Shown here: positions 30,229-43,226 of the stretch, piece after piece
Numbering within the stretch: position 1 is the stretch's first letter
How the letters are laid out: every line of letters begins with the position of its first letter
Assembly (NCBI GenBank): GCA_036426205.1
Contig: CM071579.1
Location: 21,356,603-21,420,602, forward strand
DNA from: Ascaphus truei
Taxonomy: Eukaryota; Chordata; Amphibia; Anura; Ascaphidae
DNA: 64,000 nucleotides
Direction: 5' to 3'
Program-made: the position numbers and the translations under genes
Notes under the pieces: model-generated
Told to the model about the DNA's origin: nothing
Databases searched by the model: none
The model's input: the letters and a program-made list of their open reading frames with translations, nothing else

Positions 30229-32636
30229 GGCTACCCCTTGTATCATGAACTGTGGGATCACTATCCCTGTGCAAGGTACTGAGTGCCTCTTTTAAACACT
30301 CTATTCCGGAGATAACAGGGAGCCTCTCAGCAGCGCTGCTCTGATTAGGTCCCAGGGCTACTATTGTGATGAACCCTATAGCACACAGGCCTTCTTTGAG
30401 AGCCTGTAAACTTCTGTAGGACCATGGCTATGGACGCTAACTGCATGGGACACTTTCCCTGACTATAAAATAACAAACAAGGACAGGGAAGTATCACTAT
30501 ACATTAACTATACACTTATATATACGCAGGAACATATTTACATTATTAACAGTGAGGCTCCTCCAAACGTCACTCCCAGGAAACTAAGTTCTAGAACCTT
30601 CGGGCTAACTATATATCCTAGTCACCGTGCATACAGAGGGATTGACTTTGCTGCTGAATCACTCCATACCATGTGATGGGAGAGGTTCGTTAGCCTGCGT
30701 GAGCCCACACAGTTAACCCCCTAAAGCCATTAATCCCTTACCGGACACAGTAGTCCCTAGTGGGCTACACCTGCTATAGTGGACAGCAGAACAGTGAGCA
30801 ATTGGAGGATTAGTCAAATTCCTGACCCTTCCAGTGTCCTCAGCACTACGATACCAACCCCTACTGACTAAACCCCCAGTAATAACCACGAGAGGAGTAC
30901 TTCTGCACAGTTGCGTATTTTCTCCATTGGTTCCTGAAAGGGATTAGAGGTACTAGGCAGTACGGATGAGCTGCAGAAATTATTGGAGATCTGTGGCAAT
31001 GTTTTAGTAGGGTTTTGCTCTCTAACCCTGGCTGGTTAAACTCAGTTGCGACAGATACAATCATGCTAAATACTAACTTGTTTTGCAACCAAAGCAACAA
31101 AGGGGATAAAGTGATGGATATGTGGCTGAGCATTAAACCAATGCAATTAATGTATAGAAGACATGTTTGCATGTTTATGTTGATTAATTCCCTCTTTGCA
31201 GCTCCAAGCAGGTCTCCTGAGATTTCTGCTGCTGTCTGGCTTAGTCATTGCTTCCCTGTAACTCTCTTTGTTGGTTAAACACAGGTATTTTGTGAACTTT
31301 ACTTTCTTAACACATTAATACTGTAAGTACAGGACATACCTGACCTCACCTGTGCTTATGACACCATGCGAACAATGGATGGTGCTTTGCAGTATAAGAA
31401 GCCCTCCCAGCTCAGAATCTTCCTGCCTGATCCTGAAAGTCTAAATCTAATAACAACAAAATGTACAGATGTAGCCAGACTTGTTGTCATTACCGGGGCA
31501 TGCTGCGGTCACGCAACCGCTGTGGTCCGTTCACCGGAGGTTTAATTCTGCGGTGGGTCTGATCTAGAAGCATGGATCCCCCAACAGCATTATAGGTTCC
31601 CCCCTAACAGGCACCATCATTCCCAAGGAGAGGCAGGAGGAAAACTCAGCACAACTTGGCACTTTAAACAATAAGTTATTTACATCTCCTTACATTCATG
31701 TCAATGTACACCTCTCTTTCTATCTGAGTCATGTGTCTAACTCCCCCTTCAACTGCCACTACAACTTCAAATCCCAACTGTCCTCCATAGAACACCACTC
31801 TGGCAGCTCTTCCAAAGGTTCCTTGCAAAGTTCAGGGCCTCACAGAGTAACCGCAGCAGACACTGTCCCTGGCCCCGTGGACCGTTTGCCTTTTTGGCCG
31901 TGGAATCGGAGACAGAGAATATCCCTACATCAGTAGATTTCTTCCCCGGAGAACTGCAATTGACAGACTTCCGTGCACTGCAGTGTTTGAATTCTGTCAC
32001 TTTTCCGCTAGCCCCATTCCCCAAATCACAGGGTTTGATATGTCCAAAAGATATCCGTCCATGTGTAAATGTTTTATATTCTGTAATGATGCAAGTGTCT
32101 CAGAGAAAAGAAAGACACTCACTTCTAGAAGACACGTGCAAACTTCCCGAAATATGCGTCGGTTACCGTCCGCGTGGAACTTTTGAAAAAAAAAAACGTT
32201 TGAAAATCGAGAATATTCAATCTAAACTTAATACGCTTAAAAGTTCTGTCGAAGTTGAACAAAGTCGAAGCGAAATCAGGAATGCTTCATTAAACTTTGA
32301 ATTTCGCCAGAAGAAAAATACCCTGAAATATAGTTTAGGGGGGAAGGAGAGCGAAAGAGAGATAATTTGAATATACTGTACCAGTACCATGTATATCCAA
32401 ATAACTCCCAGGTATCTCAGCTGTGTTCTTTTTTTGTGTACAGGAGTCTCTTCAAATATTTTATATAAGACTGTTTAAAAAGAGCTATGGAACCTACAAT
32501 AGGAAATCAATGTGGATTTAAACATTTAAAATTACTTTAAAAAAATGCTGATATATCCCTATATTTTCTTAAAAGAAAAAAAAAAGGAATTCACCTGTAT
32601 TTAAGACAGATTTATTCAACATACAGTAGCGGTACA
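30229..32636. other. No recognisable gene
   Basis: About 2.4 kb. Pieces at 30240-30900 and 31480-31960 look like LTR or other low-copy repeat DNA, but no ends, PBS or domains could be defined. A 158-codon plus-strand frame (31894-32370) has no recognised domain and crosses an A-run, so it is not called. Confidence 0.35.
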
Positions 32637-32935
32637 CTTTATTCTATCTCGACTCGAGCCGCAAGCCGCGTGGTGTTCCGGTTTCGTCGTTGTATTCCCT
32701 CGGCGTGCCGCGCGTCTTCGATGCGCGGTCACGCTTCATTGGGAGCGTGCGTGCTGTAATGTGGGGGATGGCGGTGGGGGGCTCCGGGGATCCGGCGGAC
32801 CCCGAGAGGGGAGGGGGAAGCCCCGATCGGAGGACCGATCCTCCGAGGCTCCGGCGCGCGCACGGGACACCTCGGTGCACGCCCGGTATCTGTCGCAGCC
32901 GAGACCGGGCAAATGTTAGAATAAACTCGGCTGCG
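32637..32935. mobile_element. CpG-rich MITE-like block
   Basis: Very GC-rich compared with its surroundings. TTTATTCTATCTCGACTCG on the left is loosely mirrored by TTAGAATAAACTCGGC on the right, and GATCGGAGGACCGATC forms a central hairpin. Likely a DNA-transposon derivative. A small CpG island of a host promoter is the alternative, but no gene follows. Confidence 0.4.
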
Positions 32936-35900
32936 AAAGTATCACAGCCACAAGATCACTTTGTCCCAACTCTTAATTTCTAAAACTAGATATCTAACTG
33001 GGACAGAAGTCCTTTTAATTTCATATTTATATATCTAGTATACTGTTGGTAAAGGCTGAAAGGGGCTTAATCCATCAGAGAGGCTCAGATTTACTAAACA
33101 GTATATAGTGGGGCGATGAACGGCCAGCAAGGTGTACTAAGGCACCATTTAGTAAACATGGCCCAACGTGTTTTACATTTCAGACCTTGTGCATTACAAT
33201 ATTTATTATATATTTATACTTCCTGGAGGATTTCAAATCCTACTGCTCTGCAAAGAGTCCAGAAGCCCACTTTTATTATAAATCTCGTCACATCAATGGA
33301 ATTAGTAGGTCGTTATCAGTGTCAGTTTTAGGGCGATTTGCAGGTCTCCTCTCCACACCCCATTCTCGTCTCGGCTGCAAATCGCAATGTTTTTTCTGCG
33401 CTTCCAATTAAAAATTGTCTGAATGCTCTCTGTAAAAACAAATACGTTCAACATCACTGAACGTGACTGGGGTTTAATCCTTTTTTTAAATTAAGACACG
33501 ACACAGACATTTCCAAATCACATTCCTACTATTAAAAGAAATATGCGGTACCTCCCCCATTTCTCTTGCCATCTGCAATAACTGACATGATGCAAATACA
33601 GATGAATTGACATACAGCAGAAATTCATATTCAGAATCCTTGACACAAACGGCATTATATCAATCAAAACTGAGTGTGTCTACTGAACGCCCAAGCATTA
33701 ACCAATGTGGTGGTAGCAACGTTGTATTAAGTAACATTATTAATTAGTCAAATGTAATAAGTAGTTATGGAACAATGAGTAATAATGAGAGGCAGCTGGG
33801 AGTAAGTACACATGCATACAGATGTAAGTACAGTATATTCATTTGTCAGATTTCAAGAAAAGGACCGTTCTCTCAAGAAGATGAACAACTCATTGAAATT
33901 AACAACAACAATGTATAAATAAAATATTCATCGCTTCAAACATTTTCCGTCTCCCACACATCAAACATAACCCAATGTTCATTAAATATAGATACAAAAA
34001 TAGAACCTCATATGTTGAATGGGGACATGGTAGAAATCAGCGTAAATAGATTTGATCAGATGTCATCTTCCCTCGCTGAGAGATGAAACACTGCAGGGCG
34101 TTCCTCTGCGGTGCCTCGCTAACTCCTCTGGCATTGATGGGGTTAAACCCGTGCTGGCCAACTCTCATTATTTATAAAAGGTAAATACTCAGCTTAAACA
34201 AAAAAATTCCCTCAATCCAGCGCACGTCAAGCGCCTTAACGCTGATACCGCAGAAAGAGCAGAGGTTGTAAATTAGGTATTTTTCCTATGTGCAGCGATA
34301 CCATCTAAATTTTATAAACTCAACACTAAAGGATATTTTTTTTTAAAGTCCACGCAGCTTCCTGAGGCAGTTTAAATGATGTTAAAAAATAGACACAATT
34401 GCAAGGAAATATAGGGAGGGGGTGTGGGGGGGAGAACATGTACACATTTCTACCAAATGTATCACATTTATCACAATATATCATGTGTTCCATATCTCTT
34501 CCCGGGCACCGTCCCTATTAGCACAGAAGGGAATTTATTGTACAGCATTTAACATGGCAGGCGGGGTGGGATAAGTGTGTTGGGGTGGGGTAAGTGTGTT
34601 GGGGTGGGAAAAGAGGGGCCGGTTGGCAATATCTTACTAGCCTATTTGCTAACAAAGGAGGTAGATAGGCAAGTGTGAGGTATATATTAACCCATATGTA
34701 GCCCTTAGTGGGGTACTAGTCATGGTTAGCTCATGTCTAGCTTGCCACTCAGACCCCTAAGGGGCAATATATTCCAAAGTAGATCAAATTAACTTGTATC
34801 ATGTAGTGTGGGAATAGGAGTCAGATTATTTTGAAATAACATATGTCCGTTCCTGTTTTAGGCAACACCACATCATCTGTGCATGCTCAATAGTTTAGTA
34901 GGCACTAGATCAGGGGAAGTCCAGCCTTACTTTATCCTGATTTAATGGAGTTAAGGGAGGCTGTTGTGAGCATACTGGAAGCCTGGGGTAATTCGCCTTG
35001 AGCTCCTTCTTAGACTGATTTTGGTATATCATCAAATATCTTAAACCCAGAAGGAAGCCCCAGAAGAACCTAAGGAGAGGGGAACATGACCTTGGCCAGG
35101 TGGCCTCCTTAGAGGGTTAAAATGTAGGTTCTGGTTCCCTCCCTATAAGGTAATGCATCTGGGGTTGGTGAAGGGTGACCTCTGTTATAATGTATTGTAC
35201 TATAAATGGTTGGTAATTAAATGTTGCTATAAAAAAAATACACCAATAAACACCATGACAATATGATGGTGGGGTAAGTGCCATCACAGTAGCGGTATAT
35301 TTGGGCTTTAATAAAAGGGGGATAATTGACAGTTGATTCTGGAGAAGAGCAGTAAGCCCATTTCAGTAGGGTGGCCTAGTATATGGCGGGTTGAGGAGGC
35401 CCTCTGAGCTTGGCTGGGTCAGCGGGCTTCAAGGGCAGTTTCTTCTTTTGGAGGTCTCTACTGTGGGGACTATCAGGCTGGGTCAGCGGGCAGAAGCTAG
35501 TGTTTGGGCACAGGATGCGAACCCTTTGGATTTCCCCTATATGTGGAATATGTTTATCTGGTGGTTATCCTTAAAGCTGTAGCGTTTCCTTCCAAACTGG
35601 AGTTTGTATTGGGTATGCGGCAGCAAGGTGGGCTGATATAGGAGTGAGGGAATCATTGCCTGAGACCAGGGTCATGTTCTTTGACCAGTTTATCCTCATC
35701 ATTAGGGGCTACTTATTCTTAAAGTACACAGAGGTCCAAAAGAATCTTTGGGAGAAATGTCCTCATAGCTCAAAGTTATTAGCCTACCATTTGCTTGTTT
35801 CATTAATTATTATCTTTTAAGTGTAACACCTATCCATTAATTAAATGTTACTACAGCATTTTTCAAAACCGCATTACAACACGATGTGACACTCACATGA

Positions 35901-36736
35901 GACCTACACTATATGTTCTTGAAAACATTAATAACCAAGGAAATATTGATCTGTGTTTCTATTTGAAACCAACCTTGGGAAATTAAATATTAAAAGAGAT
36001 GGTGGGGGGGGGGAAATGCGGGGGGGGGGGGGGTATACACTACTGATTTTCTCCTTAATACTATATTTTCTCCCCCCATCTCTGCTGTTCCCCCACTTCT
36101 CCCCGGTCTCACAGCACCTGAAAGCTGTTCCAGGTTAGCAGTGCTGGTTTCAGTACCCAAGGGTTCCCTTTTACTGAGGAGGTCCAGCTATCCATTCTGG
36201 ATGAGGATGGAGGACAGCATCGTTATAGCATTGTACCTTTATTGCCTACTAACGTTCACACTTTTTGGTGCTCTTTGCGACCCCTTTATTTGTCTGAGGT
36301 CTCCCACTACGCCAACTGCATTGTAAACTGTTCCCTTTTCTCGATGCTTAGTATTATATCGGATGTCATTATCCCTTTGTGCCACTGTATTCTCATTATA
36401 CAGCATCTATTTGCAGGCCTGCTCACATACTCAGCATCTCTAAATAGCCATAAGAATGCAGTGCACACGTTGGAAAAGGGGATTTGTCATTCACAAAGTT
36501 CTTGTCACACGGAAATCAGTCAGTTTATGACTAGAAAACAAAAACAATGGAAACATAAAATCTGTCAAACACAAAGGTCCTTGCTGAGGATGTCTTTGGC
36601 GGGTGTGTACATGTCCCACCTTCCTGATGAGCAAAACCAGGAATGTTAATGGGATTTCATCTCTGCTGGGAATGTTATGAACATTTTCAGTGACTTTGGC
36701 AGCAAAGTTTCTGCCTGATTCCCTAAACGCCCTAAT
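32936..36736. other. No recognisable gene; few short repeats
   Basis: About 3.8 kb without legible domains. It contains a small GTGTTGGGGTGGG tandem at 34560-34612 and G-runs at 36004-36034. It may hold host intron or regulatory DNA, but nothing can be supported. Confidence 0.4.
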
Positions 36737-37325
36737 CCAGGGGGGCTTCACTCCGGTCCTCAAGACCACCCCAACAGGTCAGGTTTTAACAATATCCCAT
36801 GCTTCAGAACAGGTGTCTCAAGCAGTGGCTCAGTCTTTGACTGCACCACCTATGTGGAAGCAGGAATATCCTGAAAGCCTGGTTTATTGGGGGGGTCTTG
36901 AGTAGAGACGGGCATATCCGCCCAAATCCATTTCCCAGATTCTCTCACATTTTCCCCCAAAAAATCCATTTTGCGGTGTTAAATTTGGTCGGTTTTAATC
37001 CACGCGGACTCATCAAAATCTGCAATTGGATACAATCTGTTGACGGATTTTTAGCATCCAATCCGCGGATTCAACAATCCGTTGCGCGGATTCTTAATAA
37101 TCTGCCAACAGATTGCTGAAAACACAGATGGGATTCTACACATCTGTCCACAGGGTTGCAGAATCCGCAGATTGTATTGGTAATAATAATACAAAATCTG
37201 CAAAACGTGAATCGCCCTTTTTCAGATAATTCTGTGGACCAAAGGAACCGGACGATTCGCTTTGAACCCAAATCCACCCTCCAAAATGTGCCCATCTCTA
37301 GTCTTGGAGGATTGGAGTCGAGCCC
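36737..37325. mobile_element. Foldback repeat P, copy 3, split by a hAT
   Basis: TCCGGTCCTCAAGACCACCC, CAACAGGTCAGGTTTTAACA and GTGGCTCAGTCTTTGACTGC belong to family P. The right arm reaches GTCTTGAG at 36902, is interrupted by 36903-37300, and resumes GTCTTGGAGGATTGGAGTCG. Confidence 0.85.
36903..37300. mobile_element. hAT-type MITE, clean 8-bp duplication
   Basis: Begins TAGAGACGGGCATATCCGCC and ends AAATGTGCCCATCTCTA. Flanks GTCTTGAG (36895-36902) and GTCTTGGA (37301-37308) are an 8-base target duplication with late changes, diagnostic of hAT. 398 bases, no transposase, many internal GGATT/AATCC words. Second family member at 23718-24102. Confidence 0.9.
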
Positions 37326-38689
37326 TAATGTAAGACCATAAAATCCCCGATGAAGGCGAGATGGGCGTCCCACCAGGATTGTCCACTTCTTTGCTTATTT
37401 TAAATGTGAGATTTTTACACGTTGGTCGCTTTAAAAATTGTATTTTGTTATTACATTTACGCAAAGGAGGTCTTCCGTTAAAGAGTGTTAGTGTCCAATT
37501 GGCCCTGAAAGTCCCATTGACTTGAATTGGAGTTTCCATGCGTTAGTGTTTGTTCAGCACCAGAGGTGGGCGGACAGGTCCAAAAACTCTTCCTGGGCTT
37601 TTCATACAGAATCCGAGCGTTAAGAGCCAGACTGCGGGTTCCTTCTGGCTCGGACAAAATAGGGTGGCTACATCTGTATGGAGACCATAGTTTTATGCAG
37701 TAATTCATCTTCTGTGCCCATGAATAACAGTTGCTGGAGTGAAAATTCATTGAATTTGATTGGCACTAAATGGCAGGTAACACATTATAAACACAGCCTT
37801 ACATCTGGATGGGCAATGAAATATGTAAATACAAAGCTCTTATATTGTCATTTTGTAGCCTGAAAGCTGAATAACAGGTTTAAATGTTGTGTCTGCACAA
37901 CAAGCAGAGAATGTTAGAAGGCAGTGTAACCCCTCTTACATCTCTGCTCGTTGGTGATAGGTTGCATTTCCATAGGATTCAATGGCAGAGATAACACAGA
38001 ATATCCATGAATATCCCACCATGACACGCCATTGGGAACAATAACCTTTGCTACTACTTTATATTGCAAACATATGTATTTAATAATGTAAGTTTGTTCA
38101 ACAGTAAATTTTGATATATGGGATTATTTTGTTTGCCTTTGTATTTGTACACTCTGCTACAATTTACATCCTAACTACCAGTAATGTCTGTATCCTCCGA
38201 CGTAAAAGCACCAGACATTAAAAATAATAATATGGGAAAGAAAATCCAAGGTCGGAGGAGCCTACAACCCAAGTGGAACCGTGGTGGACATTCAAACACG
38301 TGCATTGGGCGTAGTGCATTAGGCCCGTAATACAGTGGGCACGCGCACGCGTGCCTGTGAGAACGCTTGTGCACGTGACGCACACTTTTTGTGTACGGTC
38401 TGTGCTACTGTGAGCAACAGGCTTACTGAAGGGTACTGTGTGTGTGTCTATCACTGTGTGTGTGTGTCACTGTGTGTGTGTGTGTGTGTCACTGTGTATG
38501 TGTCTGTGTTTGTTTAGATAAATATATATTGTGTTAGATAATAATACTTTACATCTATACATTCCCATTGATCAATGTAGTCAGTGTAGTTATTGCTGAC
38601 ATTTAGGCTATGTCACAAATGTCTTCTATAGTATAAGTAAAAACAGTCGTATAAACTGTACTGAGGAGAAAACCCCAAAAAAAGAATTT
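37326..38689. other. No recognisable gene
   Basis: Near 38319 a TTA followed by GGCCCGTAATACAGTGGGCA looks like one Harbinger-type MITE end without its partner. A GTGT-rich stretch lies at 38440-38515. Nothing else supported. Confidence 0.35.
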
Positions 38690-38830
38690 AACATACACAC
38701 ACACACATATATACACACATACATATACATATATACACATACATACACATACACAAACACACACACACACACACACATATATACAAATATATACACATAC
38801 CGTACATAAACACATACATACACATATACT
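38690..38830. repeat. CA/TATACACA microsatellite
   Basis: Compound ACACAC, ATACAT and TATATACACA repeats. The associated minus-strand Cys/Val/Tyr frames are repeat artefacts. Confidence 0.95.
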
Positions 38831-39085
38831 GTATATTGTGCGTTACGTAGAATGTAGGAACAAACATGAGTTTATGATAAGAGTCTTGGATAAATTAAAT
38901 GCTGGTATTTAGGTATCATACAATTACAAGTGGAAGAAAACAGTGATGATGCTTTATTGTCTGTTCCTTTTGCATAGAAGTTATACTTATTACCCCATCC
39001 TCAATCCCATAGAAATGATAACATTAATATGTACTGTGTGTATTGGCACAAATAGTGTTAGTAGTAGAACGGACAAAGAGAGTAA

Positions 39086-39261
39086 GGGCCATTCGACAGT
39101 GCCGGGGTGTGCTACGCCGTGCGCGCGCACGGCAGTTATAAATGGCTGAGGTCAGCCAGCCCTTCTATACAAGGGCCGCGCACGCACGGCAGGGAGCGGG
39201 GAGCCGACAGACAGCGGCAAAGACGTGGGAAAGAAGATTTTACGCCGCTACCGGCGCTCAA

Positions 39262-39324
<63 letters not shown>

Positions 39325-39467
39325 TGCGTGTGTATGTGTCAATGATTGCACAAATAAAAAATACAAATATTTATTAAACTTTTTTTTTCTTTAAAAAAAT
39401 CTTATTTAGGACTTTCTTCACTCACTCAACCCATGCAGACACACACACACACACTCACACTCACACT

Positions 39468-39498
<31 letters not shown>

Positions 39499-39582
39499 CT
39501 GTAGCTCCCGGCTCTATAACAGGGAAAAGCATGCGGCACATGCACGCACGCGCGCTCGGCTGCAACCAGTATAGAATGGCCC
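39086..39582. mobile_element. Harbinger-type MITE with internal GT/CA expansions
   Basis: GGGCCATTCGACAGTGCCGG at the left is inverted at the right as CCAGTATAGAATGGCCC. TAA is duplicated at 39083-39085 and 39583-39585. The body is rich in CGCGCGCACGGC. Its centre has expanded into (GT)n plus (CGTG)n at 39264-39333 and a (CA)n tract at 39437-39495, which can pair with each other. Confidence 0.8.
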
Positions 39583-40204
39583 TAAGGTAGAAGCACACAG
39601 GCTTCCTTCATTTAACCCCTTAGGTACTTTATTTCACAAATTCCCTTGTTGTTCAGTCCCAGCCTGCGACCTTCTCGTGCAAGACAACAGGATATATTAT
39701 GTATTTAGGGCAGGTACCTGCTTAAATGGAGTTTACCTAGACTGGGTTAGCAGGCTTAAATCATGTTTTGATGAAAGATGCAACTAAACAACTTGTTTGT
39801 TAAAAGATTTTGGATCCAATTTTTTTTTAAATTTACGAATAAATTGCGAGCCACTTTGGAAATGAGTGCAGGGTTTTTGTGTCTGTTTTTCCTAAAGGCT
39901 AGATGTCCTTTTTATACCATCTGGTGGAGATGGGAGATATTGTGGTCCCAGGTTGGGAAAAGTGTGGAATACATGGATGTGGTCTTTAGCAGAAGGAAAT
40001 TCGGAGCATTGTGGCATTACTATGGTGGATGGAACATTGAGCTGTTAATAGACACTGATTTCCATCATCTCCAGTCACTTTCTGGGGAAGGTCTCTGTGA
40101 AGGTGACATTGTTGTTCACATCTCATTCCACAAAGAGAATTCTGACCTTCAGCTCAATACTAATGGGGGGCAGTAAGGGACAGCCAATGGCATTGGTGCT
40201 TTAA
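39583..40204. other. Unsupported open frame only
   Basis: A 132-codon plus-strand frame at 39778-40176 (…FFFKFTNKLRATLEMSAG…) shows no family resemblance that I can name and no splice or element context. It is left uncalled. Confidence 0.3.
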
Positions 40205-40388
40205 ACAAGGGGTGGCCCAGTCCAGTCCTCAAGAGCTATCAACAGGTCAGGTTTTCCGGATATCCCTGTTTCAGTGCTCAATCAGTGGCTCGTCTCGACT
40301 GAGCCACTGATTGAGCCACCTGTCTGACGCAGGGATATCCGGAAAACCTGATCTATTGTAGCTCTTTAGACCGGGCCACCCCTGGTTT
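40205..40388. mobile_element. Foldback repeat P, copy 4 (most complete)
   Basis: AGGGGTGGCCCAGTCCAGTC, GGTCAGGTTTTCCGGATATC and CAATCAGTGGCTCGTCTCG, then the mirror GACTGAGCCACTGATTGAGC, GGATATCCGGAAAACCTGAT and GGGCCACCCCTGG. Arms pair over almost the full length. Confidence 0.9.
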
Positions 40389-41078
40389 AAATCTTTCATC
40401 ATCTTACCTGTATATTAAGCCTCTCTCCGCTTAACCCGCTTGGGAAACTAACCAGTTACCACGAGTAGTTACACGTTCTGCCAACAAATGACCCGAGTCT
40501 TTTAAGATCTTTTTTGTCCCATTTATGCAATAGCTCCTATTTCAGTAACCTCTCTAGAGGCGGTGTTGCAGACCTCTATGGCAGCTAAGGTGTTAACTGT
40601 CCCTCAAAATGAGTGTCCCATTTCTTGAGACATTCCATTTGCAGCTGGTAGATGAGATGGGTCTTTAAGAAGGTTGGATTTACCACTTTGAGCCGCTGCT
40701 GTTCAATTTTTCATGCATGCTTTTAGGACCCGTCAGCATAATATTTCTCCTAATGCCTGAAAGCCCTGAAACGGGATTTGATTTGCTGCTGTCGTCAGCT
40801 TTCTGGGGGAATGGGGACAACTTTGAAAAGTTTAAGCCTGGAGATGTTTGAATGCACCTGGCTTATAAATTATTACATTTCCTTTCAATCGTTGATTTGG
40901 TTTCTGGACATAAAGGAAACTAGAAATGACATTGTCATCAGTCATCTTTCCTGAGGAGACCATTTAAACTGTCGGAGCTTTTAGTTGCTTGCTGCTATGA
41001 AAATGTGGGGGGCGATTTCTGTTTCATGTGACGTTGGCTCGGATATCATTTATTCTGCATTAGAGAGGATGTGCTAAT
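40389..41078. other. No recognisable gene
   Basis: No coding pattern or element ends. Confidence 0.35.
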
Positions 41079-41215
41079 GCAGGGGTGGCCAACTCCAGTC
41101 CTCAAGGGCCCCCAACAGGTCAGGCTTGAAGGACATCCCTGCTTCAGCACCGGTAGTCATTATGACTCACCCCCTGATTGGGCCACCATGTGCTGAAGCA
41201 GGGGTAGCCTGTGTT
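41079..41215. mobile_element. Foldback repeat P, copy 5
   Basis: GCAGGGGTGGCCAACTCCAG, CCAACAGGTCAGGCTTGAAG and GACTCACCCCCTGATTGGGC, ending GCTGAAGCAGGGGTAGCC. The right arm is shortened. Confidence 0.85.
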
Positions 41216-42771
41216 AAAGCATTTTACAAAAAATATTAACTGTTCAAAGTAGTGAAATCACAGGTCCCAGGGATACGTTTGGGGAACTTGTGTCCCAGAA
41301 ATCCTCTCATATTCTTTAAAATAAATAAATCAATAAATCCCAGGTTGGATTGCTGAATCATAAAGAGAACAGTGGCCGTGTATCTTTCTGTTGGCCATGA
41401 AGCAGTTAATATGATGCTTATTATTTTGCTCTTTTTATTTATTTTTTCATCTATCTCTTGTACATTTTATTTGCAAAAACTTCAATAACTCTCTTCCAAG
41501 CCCCCCACCCCCTCCTATCTCCCCCCAAACTGGATGACTTTCATAAAGTAACCGCCATTGGGGGATGTAAAAAAAAAAAAAAATTCCATCCTGTGATTAT
41601 TTCTTCTTGTGTCAATCAGAGGAGATGTATGTATCAAAGAGGTTTTTACTGGAGATATTAAAGTTTAATACCTCTTTCCTGACTCATCCAATCATCAACA
41701 AGAATCTCAATTTGAAAGTTAGGTTCCATCTCAGAATTGGAAACATATCTGAGACTAGCACACAATCAGTAAGCCAGGTTCTATTCACATCAATCTTGTG
41801 AAATCTCATTACTGCAGAATAATGTAGTATTGATGTACAGTACATTGCAGGCAAGCTACCCTTATAAAGGTGCATTCTATGCTACTAGCTTTAAAATAGC
41901 ACATTCTTCTAGTTGATGTAACCTTCTAACTAGGCATTTTACGAAGAGAGAGGGGGGGGGGGGGGGGGGGTGGAGGGGGTCCTCCTGTATGGTTTTGCTG
42001 TTTTCCCTGAGTGTATAATGTGGGTGCTAGGAGGAGGAACCAGTGTTGCTGTTCTTTGATTAAATGCATGTCACAGTGGTTTGGTTGTGCTCACTCATGG
42101 TCCGTTATGTATTTATTCACTTCTTCAGGGCTGGAAGAGCGTGCAGTGCAAGGAGTAAGAATGAATGTCAGTAATATATGAACAGCAGCACTGTACAGCG
42201 AGTACTGCAGATCTGTGCTGATTGCACAGTGTTGTGATACAGTATGTTGGACAATTAGTATACAGTAAGAAGTAATATATGCACAATGTATCTGTTTATC
42301 TGTATATTTAGAGCACTGAGAATCTTTAATGGCAAGAGAGAAACGATCTGTATTGTAATATATGTATATATATAACATCTTGTATCTGTACAATAAAGAG
42401 CCATCTGTAGGGCAATGTACACCTGTGGTATATGCAGGACAGTATTATATGACGACTACTGTGGGGCGTCTGCATGAAGTGCCGGTAAGGGTAAGGGTTA
42501 TCATCGCACCCATTCCGGCCTTACTGTGCCTCCTATTCCAGTACGAGGCACTAAGCTCTGCTAAGTCAGGGAAAATAATGTCAGGTTACCTAAATATTAA
42601 ACGTATGTTATTTTCCCTGAGTTAACGGGTAATCACTAAGGTAATTATATGCAAAATCAATGGCCGTTGTTTAATTAGCATAGGGTTAACACTCGGTTAA
42701 TTTAGCACAACCTTGAAAGAACTTGATGTTAATTCATATTTTGCCTAAAGATGGTGTTAGCTCAATCAAGT
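41216..42771. other. No recognisable gene; G-run
   Basis: A poly-G run at 41951-41972 and A-run at 41570-41583. No gene or element was defined. Confidence 0.35.
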
Positions 42772-42918
42772 CTTCCTCTCCCTCTCCCTCCCTCTCCCCC
42801 TTCCCCTCCCATTCTCCCCCTTCCACACTCCCTCCCACTCCCCCCCTCCCTCTCTCTCCCCCACTCCCCTCTCACCCTCCCTTTCCCCCTCCCTCTTCTC
42901 TTCCCCTCTCCCCCAACA
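42772..42918 (+). repeat. C/T-rich polypyrimidine tract
   Basis: About 147 bases of CCCTCTCCCCCTTCCC-type sequence with almost no purines, followed by (AC)n. Frames in it give Pro/Ser/Leu repeats and are artefacts. Long homopyrimidine DNA can form triplex (H-DNA). Confidence 0.95.
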
Positions 42919-43140
42919 CACACACACACACGTGAAAGTACTACTGTACTGCATGCTCGGCTCCCACGCTGCTGAACACTGGAGGAGTAAAGACAGGAAG
43001 AGGAGGGCTTGTGTCTGTGTGCAGAGGGACGCCCCGCCCCCTCTGCAAGCACAGGGAAACAGCAGCAGCACGGAGCTTCTGCCTGCCACTGCTCTGCTCT
43101 GCCCCCAGGTTTCTCCGCACAGGCTGCGCTCCCCAGTCGG
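42919..43140. other. No recognisable gene
   Basis: GC-richer short stretch with no defined element. Confidence 0.3.
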
Positions 43141-43226
43141 CGTATAAGACTATACCCGGCGTATAAGACGACCCCCGACTTTTGAAAAGATTTTCCTGGT
43201 TTAAAAAGTCGTCTTATACGCCGGAA
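43141..43226. mobile_element. Short palindromic MITE (CGTATAAGACGAC)
   Basis: CCGGCGTATAAGACGACCCC near 43157 is inverted as AAGTCGTCTTATACGCCGG at 43207-43225, with an extra GGCGTATAAGACTATA copy in front. Superfamily not determined. No target duplication was confirmed. Confidence 0.65.

Noticed and set aside
31894..32370. 158-codon plus-strand frame
   Set aside because: No domain, crosses an A-run, no splice or promoter context; probably chance in an AT-rich region.
39778..40176. 132-codon plus-strand frame
   Set aside because: No recognisable family or gene structure; left as unsupported.
42723..43089. Pro/Ser-rich and Gly/Arg/Glu-rich frames on opposite strands
   Set aside because: Both arise from the polypyrimidine tract.
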